From: Litoditis marina
Lineage: Eukaryota; Nematoda; Chromadorea; Rhabditida; Rhabditidae
Assembly: GCA_964036275.1 (NCBI GenBank)
Contig: OZ038435.1
Span: forward strand, 18,103,632 to 18,167,631
Length of the DNA stretch: 64,000 nt
Direction: 5' to 3'
Shown here: positions 45,629-56,115 of the stretch, piece after piece
Layout of the letters: each line of letters starts with the position of its first letter
Position numbering within the stretch: position 1 is the stretch's first letter
Made by a program: the position numbers and the translations under genes
Notes under the pieces: generated by a model
Database searches by the model: none
Told to the model about the DNA's origin: nothing
Seen by the model: only the letters and a program-made list of their open reading frames with translations

Positions 45629-47173
45629 ATGGCTCGTGGTCAGTTCAACAACTCGCGCGGGGGCGAAAACAGAGGTTTTCGCGGCGGCGGAAACCGCGGA
45701 GGTTTCGGAGTCGGCGGCGGTGGTGGAGGTGTCGGTGGTGGAGGAGTCGGTGGTGGGGGAGACAACAGTAATCTCATCTACCGGTTCGTTTTTATCATCT
45801 TACTAATTTTTTCATTGTTTCTTGTCTTTGATCGAACGAGTTTTTCTCGGTATTCGAGGTTTTCACATATTTTGATACACTAGCGACGTTTATCTGAGTT
45901 TTGGAATATTCCAATTTTTGAAATTTGATCAAATATGGATTTCAGACACCTCCTGGATACCCAGAGACAGCTTCAGATGGAGACTGGTATGCGGGCGGAA
46001 GCGGAATCGCAGTTGCGGGCTCGATCGGCTGAGTTGAGCGACGCTGAGGGTCGTCATAGGTGAGATATATACGGAATTTACCAACATCGAATCATTTTCG
46101 CATTTCGCAACGCTCTTTTTTTACCTTTGTTCATTGATTCTCTGTTTTTGTGCTTAACTGATTTCTTTTTTCATAAATTCCTTTATTCAGAGTCTCGGAA
46201 GATACGCTTGCCGAAGTTCGTGGAAGATTGCTCGCAGCAGAAATATCGAAAGAAGAAATGGAGTCGGAGCTTCAGGACAAATCGGCCAAGATAATTGAGA
46301 CAGAGTTAGTTTTTACGTCTCTTTGAGAGCAGGAATGCCGCTTACCAGACGCTAATTTTTCGATACACTGGTAACATTGTTTTTATTCGATATTCTGGGA
46401 GTGTGATTTTGTAGTATTGTTTTTCAGGATAGTCTCGTTGCTTCCCGGGAAGAAGTAATTGGATTACAGAATAAAGTTGTGGCGCTGCAAGACAGTATCG
46501 TCGTGCTGCAGGCACGAGCAAGTGAGAGCAGGTAAATATCATTCTCCTTATCAATCTTTTTCTTTAAATTTTGTGTAATTCTGGTCTCTTACTCTGCCGG
46601 ACGAGCCAAGTAGTTGTTTTTTTTTATATCTACATTGTTTTTTGTCTACAACAAGCAGAAAAAGCTTCCAAGTGGATGTCGGTCGAAAAGTTGGTAGAAA
46701 TCAAACAAGTATGAGCATTCGTCATTTGAATACTTTCAGATATCTGGCGAGAACGGTCGTCGGTCTTAGAAACAGAGTGAAGCATCAGAAGAATTCGCTC
46801 AAGTGAGTTATTTTTACCTTCTCGTGCATTCATTTTTTCTGTAACTGTTACTCGAGAGCACGCAATCGATATGCACATGCAGTGGTAAATGCGCTTTTTC
46901 GTACTCCAATTCAGGTTATCATTTTTTTTCTATTCAGGAAGGTAAGAGCCGGTGGACTTCGTTTGTGCGAACAAGACCCACTTGACGATCGCCAGCCCTT
47001 CATTCGCGAGGATTTTAGGACTCTGTTCCGAGACTCAAGCAGGTGAGAGCTGTTTAATTAAATGATCGCTGTTACCAGAAAACGCCATCCAATTTTCTTC
47101 GTTTTATCTGTTATATAATGCGTCGTTTTTCAGCTCTGATTGTGACGTGTTCGAAGAGGACAGCAGCAAGTAA
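45629..47173 (+). CDS. Gene I: glycine/RGG-rich N-terminus with coiled coil, 232 aa
   Basis: Seven exons: 45629-45783, 45946-46059, 46191-46308, 46428-46531, 46740-46802, 46938-47042, 47134-47173 (TAA). The ATG follows TTGCGTTTAAG, a possible trans-splice site. Residues 4-45 are Gly-rich with RGG/RGGFG units, typical of RNA-binding low-complexity tails. The rest is heptad-like (LLDTQRQLQMETGM, LAEVRGRLLAAEISKEEM, VVALQDSIVVLQAR), then VVGLRNRVKHQKN and an acidic end. Exon 3 keeps frame only if the weak donor after 46308 is used; the stronger GTTAGT four bases earlier gives a phase clash. The two coiled-coil proteins H and I could form a complex; that is inference. Confidence 0.7.
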
Positions 47174-47734
47174 AACGCATCTGGAGCGGCTTGACTGTGA
47201 TCTGTCCTTGTTTTCGCTTATGCCAGCATTGTGCTGATCTCGTTGTTTTGTTGTTTACAATGTTTGTTATGAAATCTTTTTGTTTGTTACAAAATGAATC
47301 TTGGTCTTGTTTTCTGATTAGAGAAATTTTCTCTTTAATTTTCTAAATTTGTTCAATTTCCGAATCATAGGAAGCCATTTTTCTGTGCTCAAAAGTAAGT
47401 ATGCTCCAACACCAAAGACCGCGACGCGCTCCGGACGCAAAGCGGTTTTTGACACTTTGCCGCTTCCAAGCTTGAACGAATCCCAACGACCGTTCATACC
47501 GTGGTGGCCCAATGGCCGTCATTTGGGGCGAGTAGCGGCGGCTAAATGAAAGGCGGGGCGCCAGACAGTTTCGAAAAGATTCGATTATCGATCGATGGCA
47601 GAGGCGCGCGGTGCCCTGCCTCGCCCGCGCCTGCCTCCTTCTTAACGTGCGCGTGCATTAATTAAAACAGTAATTTAGCACTTTTGAAATGAAACTAATC
47701 GGATTTAAACTCGAATAGATAAAAACACTATTTA

Positions 47735-47853
47735 AAGAAGGACGATTATGTGGTCCAATCGCAACGCTTCAGTCCTTTAAACCGCAATATATTTTTCAAT
47801 TGCAGTTTAAAGGATCGATGTAACGGGATTGGTCCACATAATCGTCCTTCTTT
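47735..47853. repeat. MITE, family M1
   Basis: AAGGACGATTATGTGGTCCA to TGGTCCACATAATCGTCCTT, with CTTTAAACCGCAATA and CAATTGCAGTTTAAAGGA inverted inside. The best-preserved copy. Confidence 0.9.
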
Positions 47854-48309
47854 AATCCAATGTATTTTAATGTGAAATTGTCTAATTTAGTGCAGGAACT
47901 TCAAAATTCTCACAATTAGTGCTGTTTTGATGTGGAATAGTCTGAAAATATGTACATTAACTAGATAATAACTTCATTAGTCAACATAGCCCCTCTCTAA
48001 CTGATTTGAATACAATTTTTAGTAACAGAGACCCACTTGCAATATTTTGGTAAACGTTAGAACCAACAGCCACACTTTATTCGTGTACAAAGTGCGCTTG
48101 CACGGAGGGGAACACGGGCTGGACACTTTGTCAAGATACAAAGTGCGAATCGGGTATAAAATGCTGGGGGAGCCCATACAGTGAAATGTTACTCAGTAGA
48201 GGCTTGATTCACTGGATTAGGAAAAATTATGGAACCATTTCCTCACTTCGTGTGCAAGTTTCTGAAATAAGCGGTTTTCAAAATATTTTTATTTGGCTGC
48301 GTCTTATAT

Positions 48310-49050
48310 CACCTCGTGTTCGGTCTAACAAGAAAACCAACTAGAAAGATCGTGCACTTTTCCGTAAACTATGACAATTCTGGGGGGGGAGGGGGGGGGG
48401 GGGGGGACTTAGCCGTGGAAAGATAGGTGCCAAGTCTTGCGGTAACGAACTCCGGACTAAGTACCCCCCCCCCCCCCCCCCTAAGTCCCATATTCTAAAA
48501 ATTAAACTTTGCCATCTTTCAACTAAAAATGAGGGAATATATGCATTTAGATCTAATTTTCTCACTAACTTCCATTTTTTCACTTAAAATTCAATTTTAT
48601 CCACCCAAAACCGCAGTTTTGCCGCATTGAAGACTCAAAAACTGGCGCATGGCATTGATTCTTCGAGCCAGGCCTGACCCTATAAGCCACGCCCCCTTAT
48701 GTCCCCCTCTAACTACCCCAGGTTCTGTCTGAGAAACTCGCTTCCGGACACGGGGAAAAACAAAAACAAGCACGGGGGAACACGGGGTCGCCACGGTCAC
48801 AGGATATTTTCATATAAACTGTAGCTCATATTTGGGGTTTGACTGTTCCAAGAAAACGTGGTATGGTAGCTTCATAAGAGCACTTGAAGGTTGAAGGATA
48901 AAAGTTCTTCAAAAACAATTTTGTTGTAAGAATCGGTCCTCCAGAAATCCTGGCACAGTGTGTCTAAGATCTATATTCAATTTCAACATTAGACATTCAA
49001 ATCTATAGTGAGTCTCGGACCATTCTAGTGTCGATTCGAAACCAACAATA
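48310..49050. other. No gene seen apart from repeats
   Basis: Contains the poly-G bordered element at 48378-48485 and otherwise unique sequence without exon support. Confidence 0.4.
48378..48485. repeat. Short element with G-tract and C-tract ends
   Basis: G8-A-G19-like tract followed by ACTTAGCCG at the left; CGGACTAAGTA followed by about 20 C at the right. The whole is a foldback whose ends are homopolymers. Confidence 0.8.
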
Positions 49051-49095
49051 TAGTCGTCGCCAATGGAAAAGCGAAAAGGTAATGTATATTTTTTT
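49050..49095 (+). repeat. SINE family S head fragment
   Basis: ATATAGTCGTCGCCAATGGA matches the head of the family; the tRNA-like part is absent. Confidence 0.55.
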
Positions 49096-49222
49096 CATTT
49101 TTCCTTTCTTTTTCTCGGAAACGCGCGATATCACTCATTTTATTCAAAGTGTTTGATTTTCGCGCGTTCTACGTCGTCATTCACTGAACAAAACCAGAAA
49201 ATAGACATTCATTAGTACAATG

Positions 49223-52200
49223 TTATGTCAAGATCGCTCCCACCCGAGGAGTATAATACAAATTGGAAATTTCGCCCTTGTTCGGTACACTGGATTGGAC
49301 ATCATCGAATCTGGGAAAAAACACAATGACCTACTATTGAGTAATCATAATAAGGTAAATCAGTCATCGAATCAGGTTCTAATGTGTACTGTAAAAATAT
49401 CAGTAGAAATGATATTGACCACATCGGCAGTCCTCGATCACTTTGTTAGCTATAATCCTGTTCACCAATGAACTCGTACAGTAATATTACGATTCTTGTG
49501 TAAAACAGACTATACTTTGTTAATTGTTTCTCAAGGAGGACGATTATGTGGTCCACTCGCAACGGTTCAGTCCTTCAAACTGCAATACATTTTTCAATCA
49601 CAGTTTAAAGGACCGATGAGCCGGAATTGGTCCACATAATCGTCCTGCTTCGAAGGACTCGCCTGTAAATTCCATGATTTCCTATCCAGGTCCCCGGATT
49701 ATCACAATTCCCATTGGCAGCGTAATGGCTAGAAAATGTTACACATGTAGCTTCATATTTATTGCATCATTGATTGTGAATAGAGACACTTTTCATGCGT
49801 TTCGTTTTCTATGTACAGAAGTGCTACGCAGTGATGGGAAATTATCAAGTTTCCCAACCAATCAAGTTATCAAGTCAAGTTAAGAATCAAGTCAAGTTAT
49901 CAATCAAATTAAGAAGCAAAGAACTGGGCAAGATTTATCATATAGGCGAAAGTTTCATAATAGAGGTTACATTGAACATAATTGTATACTAGCCAGAATT
50001 ATAGAACTAATTTTTCAAGTTCGGTCAACGAGATAGAAAAACTAACAAGTAGACACGTTTCTTGTTGGTGATGGGATCCGTCGCTGTGTAGGTCAAAGAA
50101 TCGATTCTCCACGGATTATCATAGAATGGGTTCGAAATATCGGAATAGGAAGACTGAAAGATATGACATTCAACATCGTTTCAGAGAGCTACTCTGTGCC
50201 GCGAGGGGGTATCGAACCCGGGTCAACTATAGCAATAACTAAACATATAGTCGCCACTTTCCCCATAAAGACATCAGAGGGTTCATTTGATTGAGCGATG
50301 CGGGGCGAGCGGTTGTTGATTATCTGCCAGCAGTTGAGAGTGTGTAGATCGGTGATACGCAGACAAACTGGCCGCTCGCCAAACCCCGTCCCATACAAAA
50401 TCGATGGTACGGTGTCCACAACGGTTTGACAAATCCTATATACACTACGAAATTCATGAAATAACCGGCGGATTCGAGCTTTCGAGTTTCGTGTTCGACT
50501 CGAACTTTTTCTTCTTTTCGAGTCGAGTCGAGTCAGCTTTTATTTCGACTTTAATAACCCGAATATCCGGCCCATGTTAGACTCAGAACCGGAACCAAAA
50601 TGAACCATATCATGTGAACTATCACACTAATCATTCCAAGATGGACTGTTCACCTGGTCCCACTTCCACATTCTTCTAGAGTTGGTTCCATAGAAGATGG
50701 GATTGTCGTATTTCATCGAAACAGCTCGAACCATCAGAACAAAAACAAACTGCTTCGCCTTGGACATCTGAGAACCAGGGTTGATAGACCACAGCTACGA
50801 TTAATCGACCGCGACGTAGCAATCCCTTCAATCTCACGAGAAGTTCATATCTTTCTCATGAGATACCTCATGAGCTACTCGTGAAATCTCAATGTCGTGG
50901 CAATCAGCATAGCAATCAATAGAATCTCATTAAAAGCTCATGCGAATTTTGAAGGATTGCTACCCCGCCATGCCCAGTTCCCGCCAATTTTCGGTACAAT
51001 TAAATTTCAAGTTGCCCTCATTTATATTAGTTCCTTTATATTAGTTCGGCGTCATTATGTACTATATAGTCGTCGCTTACAGGAAGGCGGGGGTGTACTG
51101 TATATCTCACTTTGCGCTGTGTAAGAACACATATATTCGATTCGTCCGCGCTGCTCGTATAAGCCCAGTTGGTGTAGTGGTTAGCGTTCGCGCCTCCCAA
51201 ACTTTTGAGCCCGGTTCGAGTCTCACATGAGGCGGCTCTTCTATAAATTTGGCACGCACTATAGTTCGTTTCAACCATCGATAGCAGCCAGTTACAGTAG
51301 ATTTTGTGGGCGGAGTCAATTGTGTTGGGAAGTTTCCAACAGCGATCAGCCTAATCAAAATTGTGTACCAGCTGGGTATCGAACTCAGCTGTGATAGGTG
51401 GCGCGGCGCCCACAAGCAGACGGCCATCTGAACATGATAGCCGAAACTATAAATTGTCATATGCAATCATCTCTTCTGGCCGTTTTTCAAAGCTAATTTT
51501 ATCGCACAAAAAGTTGTTTAAATTATTCATCGATCATGTGGTAATTTTTTGAAAATATAAAAGTTGCAAAAATCCTAAAAAAAAAAACAGTTTCCGAATT
51601 TTTACTTGCAATAAAAAGACTGGCAAGCTGCCAGATCAGTCACCTGCACTGTAGGGCGCGCTCGGCCAGCATGGCTGACTGCTATCGATGGGTGAAACGA
51701 ACTATATCATGCTAAGCCCAAATGAATAGGTCAATGATTGCAATGCTAATAAAACATGAAACTCTATAAATTGACAAATTACCCTTTCGGGTCTGTTATC
51801 GTATGAGCGAAAACTAGAAATGTTATAAGCATCAGTCTCAGTCGTTTTAACGTATACCACTTGTACATGGAGCGGAAAGTTTATGAAACGAATGCAACAA
51901 ATAATTTCCTAAACTACTGTGTTCGTTTCAAACACTTTGATGTTACGCGATTGAACTGTATTTAATCATTCAACCCTGAAGTTAGAGGCCAAGGTTCGCC
52001 TAAAACCCAAGTTGTGAATCAAGGATCAGACTTTTTATCGAGAACTTGGTGCACAATTGTACACCAATCTTTGATTTCACAACTTGATATCGACTAGTGA
52101 CCGATTTGGAGAGGCGAACCTTGGTAAAAAAACCGGTTTTTAACTTCAGTGTACAGGAGTGGGTCACGATAAATCTAAAAGGCGACGTAGCAAACCGTCC

Positions 52201-53847
52201 AACCTCATGAGAAGCTCACATGAGTTTCTCATGAGATATCTCATGAGCTACTCGTGAACTCTCAATTTTGTAGCATAGCAATCGATAGAATGAGGAGATC
52301 GTGCTAATAGCTCATGAGGTGATCTCATGAGCTTTTGTGGGTATTGCTACGCCGCCAGACTACAATCTACAACTCAAGTTACCAGTTACTATAGTTAGTT
52401 CTCAAGATAGTTCTACTACAAGATATTTCAACTGAAACTTCCACGCTAGATACTATATATGGAGAAAAATATGACTGCACAACAGAACTGACTATTTCGA
52501 ATGACCGTGTTCCGCCTTTTACTATTCCATCAACAGTCGCCACCTGTTTACCGTTCACACGCGACCCAAGAGATTTCTGGTTTGAATATCGTCTTGCCTA
52601 AACGATTAAAGTGAACATATGGGTGAATAGAAGATGAACAAATCACAATCAACGTGCAGTTTTTGCTGCCAATCTCAGACCCTCAATCTCAAATCATCTA
52701 TAAATATCCCATTCTTCCTATCGTAATAATCTTAATCGGATATCTTAATATCTTGTGAAGATGAAACTCAAAGCTACTGAATGAACAACTGAAATAATGT
52801 AATTTCTCATATTTCATTCAGTTTTGCTCTTGTCTATTATATTTGGGACCATTTGCACCTAGTCTTGAGTTGTCTGATACTCGAAGAAATAGCTCACAAT
52901 GATCTTATTGTTTTCGTCCAATGCCAACAAAAAATAGCCATCCAACTGCAAATTAGAGCCCAGTTCTCCCTTTCCGCACTTTTTCGAAACTATTTCCAGC
53001 TGAAAAGGGGGAAAATTAATGAAAATCCGCGAACATTGCAGTCTTGGGGCGGCGTATGGTCAAGTATTACATGCTAGTCACGTGAAACATGTTGAACACA
53101 GTGTAACTCAAAAACGTGCAATGACAAAGTTCACATTGCCTTATCAGAATGCTAACTTTACGTGCCTATTCAAATGACTTCTAGTAGACAAGTTTGCAAA
53201 CCGTTTCAAAACCAGCATTTTTGGCATTTGCAGTATTAAGCCAGTCATGTATAGGTCGTGCCAAATTTAGAAGTTGTTGTTCATCGCCGGAATTTAACCT
53301 TCGAGCAAACTATTTATAGCCAGACGGGAACCACTGTGGGGAAAATTGTACAATTGCAACCCCGGCCCCCGGACCTGTTTAACAATAACCCCCCACTCAA
53401 TTCAAACCTGCAGTAGAAAAGGACGTTGTACAATCACCCTCCTTGGGGGTGGGGGGTGATTGTACTACGGGTGGGATTCCAACCTATTTCGGCTCAAAGG
53501 GGGGGGGGGGGGGGGGCAATTGTACAATAAACCCCCACTGCGCAACGAGAGTCGTTATCTGCCAAGCTTTGGAATCGGAAATATGTGTCCATACACAGCG
53601 GAATATGAGATAAACAGTACCCTCCCGCCCCTCGGTTGGCGGCGACTACACAATAACGATGAGATGTGGAAGTTTGATGTTAGATGTTAAGAAAGCTTCA
53701 ATGAGCTATGAAAATAAGCACACCATTGTTTTGTTGTCCGCTCCCTCCACTTTGAGAAGTAAGAACGATATGAAGATGATGAGAGATATTAGCTGGAATT
53801 AGTTTATTGGTGGAAAACCAAGTGCGAAAAAATGGTAAAGTAGGATC

Positions 53848-53885
<38 letters not shown>

Positions 53886-54332
53886 GAGAGAGAGAGGAGA
53901 GTGAGAGTGAGAGATAACAGAATGAACAGAGGAAACAGAAGAAGAAACATGACGAGAGAGTGAGAGGAGTAGAGAGATAACAAGAGAAATGAAGTAGAAA
54001 GAGATGAAGAGCAATATAGAACGAGAGAGATGGATGGAGAGAAAGAAAGAGAGAGAGAGATTAGGAGAGATAGAAAAAAGTTAACGAGAGCAGTATGATC
54101 GCGAAGAAGGGGGAATGAGACGGAGGACTAGAGATAGAGAAAGTGAGAGGTGAGAGAAACAAAGGGAGGGAGAGACTTAGATGAAGACGCGAAAGAGAAG
54201 CTAGAGGAAGAGAGTTTGAGAGAAAGAAATATTCAGAAGATAGAGAGAGAGAAAGGTAGAGAGAGAAAGGAAATAGAGAGAGAGAGAGAGACAGAGAGAA
54301 AGAGACAGCGAGAGAGCGCGACCGACCTTCAT
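49223..54332 (-). CDS. Gene F: secreted protein of about 196 aa, paralog of gene E
   Basis: Seven exons in phase: 54327-54332 (ATGAAG), 53724-53792, 52898-52999, 52493-52597, 50654-50767, 50047-50153, 49223-49310 (TAA). The signal peptide core is LISLIIFISFLLLKVEG. Matches to gene E: SKKCGKGELGSNLQLD, AVSMKYDNPIFYG, YSDISNPFYDNPWRIDS and VPNKGEISNLYYTPR. Exons 3, 6 and 7 are the same length in both genes (102, 107, 88). Exon 4 is the least conserved and its donor least certain. A TATAAAAGG box lies at 54377-54385, 45 bases before the ATG. Intron 1 holds long GA/CT arrays directly after the first six coding bases. Introns hold SINE, MITE and poly-G elements. Function unknown; extracellular. 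Confidence 0.75.
49533..49650. repeat. MITE, family M1
   Basis: AGGAGGACGATTATGTGGTC to TCCACATAATCGTCCTGC; in the last intron of gene F. Confidence 0.9.
50185..50420. repeat. Dispersed repeat with a B-box-like end
   Basis: GGTATCGAACCCGGGTCAA at the left (reverse strand resembles a pol III B box). The rest matches 36780-36890 in reverse (CAAACTGGCCGCTCGCCAAA). Possibly another tRNA-derived family. Confidence 0.5.
50805..50970. repeat. MITE rich in CTCATGAG, copy 1
   Basis: Ends CGACGTAGCAATCCCTTCAA and GGATTGCTACCCCGCC are inverted; the interior has repeated CTCATGAG/CTCGTGA. Copies at 52178-52361 and 58655-58832. Confidence 0.7.
51062..51264 (+). repeat. tRNA-derived SINE, family S (variant tRNA part)
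   Basis: ATATAGTCGTCGCTTACAGG head, then GTTGGTGTAGTGGTTAGCGT (A box) and CCCGGTTCGAGTCTCACATG (B box), tail TATAAATTTGGCACGCACTA. The tRNA-like region differs from other copies, suggesting a second founder tRNA or subfamily. Confidence 0.75.
51263..51712. repeat. Foldback element with ATCGATAGCAG ends
   Basis: TAGTTCGTTTCAACCATCGA at the left is mirrored by TCGATGGGTGAAACGAACTA at the right. An internal reverse-strand segment has an A/B-box-like pair (GAGTTCGATACCCAG). Confidence 0.65.
51978..52155. repeat. MITE with CACTGAAGTTA ends
   Basis: CTGAAGTTAGAGGCCAAGGT..GCCT mirrored by AGGCGAACCTTGG...TTAACTTCAG; inner palindrome around CAAGTTGTGAATCAA. Confidence 0.7.
52178..52361. repeat. MITE rich in CTCATGAG, copy 2
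   Basis: GGCGACGTAGCAAACCGTCC at the left, GGTATTGCTACGCCGCC at the right, with at least six CTCATGAG sites between. Confidence 0.8.
53073..53160. repeat. Short dispersed CACGTG repeat, copy 4
   Basis: AGTCACGTGAAACATGTTGA...GTGCAATGACAAAGTTCAC; in intron 2 of gene F. Confidence 0.75.
53248..53665 (-). repeat. tRNA-derived SINE, family S, split by an insertion
   Basis: The 3' part (GCCAAATTTAGAAG, CATCGCCGGAATTTAACCTT) lies at 53248-53335 and the head (ACACAGCGGAATATGAGATA, GGCGGCGACTA) at 53560-53650. The poly-G element at 53334-53549 separates them. Confidence 0.7.
53334..53549. repeat. Poly-G bordered foldback nested in a SINE
   Basis: Ends CTGTGGGGAAAATTGTACAA and TTGTACAATAAACCCCCACTG are inverted. 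A run of about 19 G lies at 53499-53517. Confidence 0.75.
53850..54325. repeat. GA/AG-rich microsatellite block in intron 1 of gene F
   Basis: Pure GA runs at 53850-53895 and near 54270-54300 with degenerate purine stretches between. Intron 1 of gene E has an equivalent block at 40975-41115. Frames through these are artefacts. Confidence 0.9.
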
Positions 54333-54660
54333 TCTTCTTGACTCCGTAGAAACTGATTCTCAGCTGCTTTCACCACCTTTTATACGGTTGTTTTAGACGA
54401 GTTTACGCGAAATTCATCCACAAAATCATGAAAATACTGGAAAGTTGGCTTGTACTGAGTGTTTTTCGTCTTGAAAACGAGCGTTTTTCCAGGAAATCCA
54501 GCTTTTCCCGTACTCTTTTCATTCAATCATGAAGTTTGTACGAGTTCTGCACGTGTTCTCGATTTGCCAGCCACTGTGAACACGAAAACTTCTAGGTTTT
54601 AATTTCTTGTCTACGATTTGATTCATCGGCCGTGCTGTAAAATCATCAAAATTTGGGAAA
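54333..54660 (-). promoter_or_regulatory. Upstream region of gene F with TATA box
   Basis: TATAAAAGG at 54377-54385, then upstream blocks shared with gene E (AATCATGAAAATACTG, GGCCGTGCTGT). Confidence 0.65.
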
Positions 54661-54747
54661 AAACCTCAGTTTCGAGGCAGTTCCGAGCGTAGATCATGAT
54701 CATCGAGTTTACACTGTGACCCCCCCACTGAGAAGTTTTCAACAGCT

Positions 54748-54955
54748 ATATAGTCGTCGCCAACGGAAAGGTGGGAGGGTACTGTATATCTCACTTTCCG
54801 CTGTGTACGCACACATGTCTTCGATTCCAAAGCTTCCCGCTATGTGTTCCATTAGCGCAGAGGTTAGCGCCCTGCTACGAAACTTTTGCTCGCAGGGTTG
54901 ATTCCGGCGAGAGACAGAAATTTATAAATTGCACCCACTATACACTCTTGGTTTG
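54748..54955 (+). repeat. tRNA-derived SINE, family S (reference-quality copy)
   Basis: TATATAGTCGTCGCCAACGG head; TCACTTTCCGCTGTGTACGC; TTAGCGCAGAGGTTAGCGCC (A box); GGGTTGATTCCGGCGAGAGA (B box, one change); tail TTTATAAATTGCACCCACTA. Confidence 0.85.
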
Positions 54956-55194
54956 CAGCACTACAAGAGCAGGTAACTAAAATTGTGATAAATTTATTTT
55001 TTGCGAAATTCCACCTACTTTTTTAAGCGGTGACGATTTTCGGAGAAAACGTGCACTATTTGATGATAAGAAATAATTTCACTAATTTTATAAAAAATCC
55101 GTAGAAAAATGAAAAGTTATAAAACAGGGGGGGGGGGGGGGCTTGAGGTGAATGCACTTGAATTATACTTCGAATATTTTTGTAATCCTGTGAG

Positions 55195-55640
55195 ATGGAC
55201 CCGAATTATCTAATTCGTTTTTGTGAATTGTCATCCGCAATGTCATCGTTTACTTTTTCGTTTACCTGTTATGACGAAAAACAATTCGATCAATCAATTA
55301 AACAGCAAAAACGAAGAGCCGAGACCAGTAGTAAAGTGCCTGGCACCGTAGCAAAATCTCATGAAAATGTCACCTTTGCGCTGAACTATCTGCTCACCAC
55401 CTCACCCAGGTTTGGACCACTTGCACTATGCTTATACATTCAAAGTTGGCAACTATGTGGTCAGAGTGTGACCATGTCCTCGGTCAGGTTCAGCTCACAA
55501 CTTCCATGACCTTGCTACGGTGCCTCCAATTCAAGGCCTCCACAACTATATCACAACCTTCCCTGGACCAACTTCGATTGATGTCGGTCATGAACATGAA
55601 ACAATGCACACGTTGACATTTCCAAAGAAGATCACAACAG
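55195..55640. other. No confident gene; weak + strand frame
   Basis: A + strand ATG frame from 55195 (MDPNYLIRFCEL...) runs into a dispersed repeat at about 55340 that also occurs at 39145-39210 (GGCACCGTAGCAAAATC). No family recognised and no partner exon, so not called. Confidence 0.35.
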
Positions 55641-55654
55641 TGTAAAGTAAGTTC

Positions 55655-55832
55655 CCTCAGAGAACGTATGCTAGAAGATCCCGGCACTTTCATCCCATTC
55701 TGCGTCTCCTCAAACATACGATGTTTCTCGGCTCTTACATCCCGCCGGGATTCAACAGACGAGAGATAGTGAGGCAGAGCGAGAGACGCAGGGTGGGATG
55801 AAGGTGCCGGGATCTTCTCGCATACGTACTCA
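55655..55832. repeat. Palindromic MITE, CTGAGTACGTATG family (best copy)
   Basis: AGAAGATCCCGGCACTTTCA and TGAAGGTGCCGGGATCTTCT form the arms; ACGTATGC at the left end pairs with GCATACGT at the right. Confidence 0.85.
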
Positions 55833-55989
55833 GAGCGATTAGCGCCTGTTTGCGATTATCAATCTACAAAAGCGAGAGATCACGTAAGTGAATGAAGCCG
55901 AAGACAAACAGGCCTGCGTCTCTTCGACCTGCTCACTCTCTCATCGAGGCCGCTACAAACTGGCTTGCTTATTGGCAAGGAGTTTGTAT

Positions 55990-56115
55990 TGCAGGTGATG
56001 AACTATACTATCACCCCCGGTGGAGGGTGAAGGGGTTAAACTACAATTCCCCAAAAGCAATACGAACTCAAAAAAAGGAGGGGGGTAAGAAGTCAATGTT
56101 TCCGAGATATCTGAG
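55990..56115. repeat. Poly-G bordered element, short copy
   Basis: CTATCACCCCCGGTGGAGGG and GGAGGGGGGTAAGAAGTCAA; related to 32920-33285. Confidence 0.5.

Larger units (their letters stand above)
42239..48309. mobile_element. Possible 6-kb element: two genes between inverted repeats
   Basis: The left repeat 42239-42303 (AAGACGTAGCCAAATGAAAA, CCGCTTATTTCAGAAACTTG) is the inverse of 48247-48309 with few changes. Inward of each lies a short hairpin: arms ACAGTTTGT/ACAAACTGT at 42432-42455, and ACACTTTGT/ACAAAGTGC at 48123-48146. Genes H and I lie between. No transposase motif is seen, so it may be non-autonomous, or the repeats may be two unrelated MITE copies. No target duplication is evident. 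Confidence 0.45.

Noticed and set aside
51160..51240. A functional tRNA gene
   Set aside because: A and B boxes are present, but the sequence lies within a repeat with many copies and the acceptor stem does not pair well.
53799..54341. Low-complexity frames in intron 1 of gene F
   Set aside because: Same reason as for gene E: GA/CT repeat translation.
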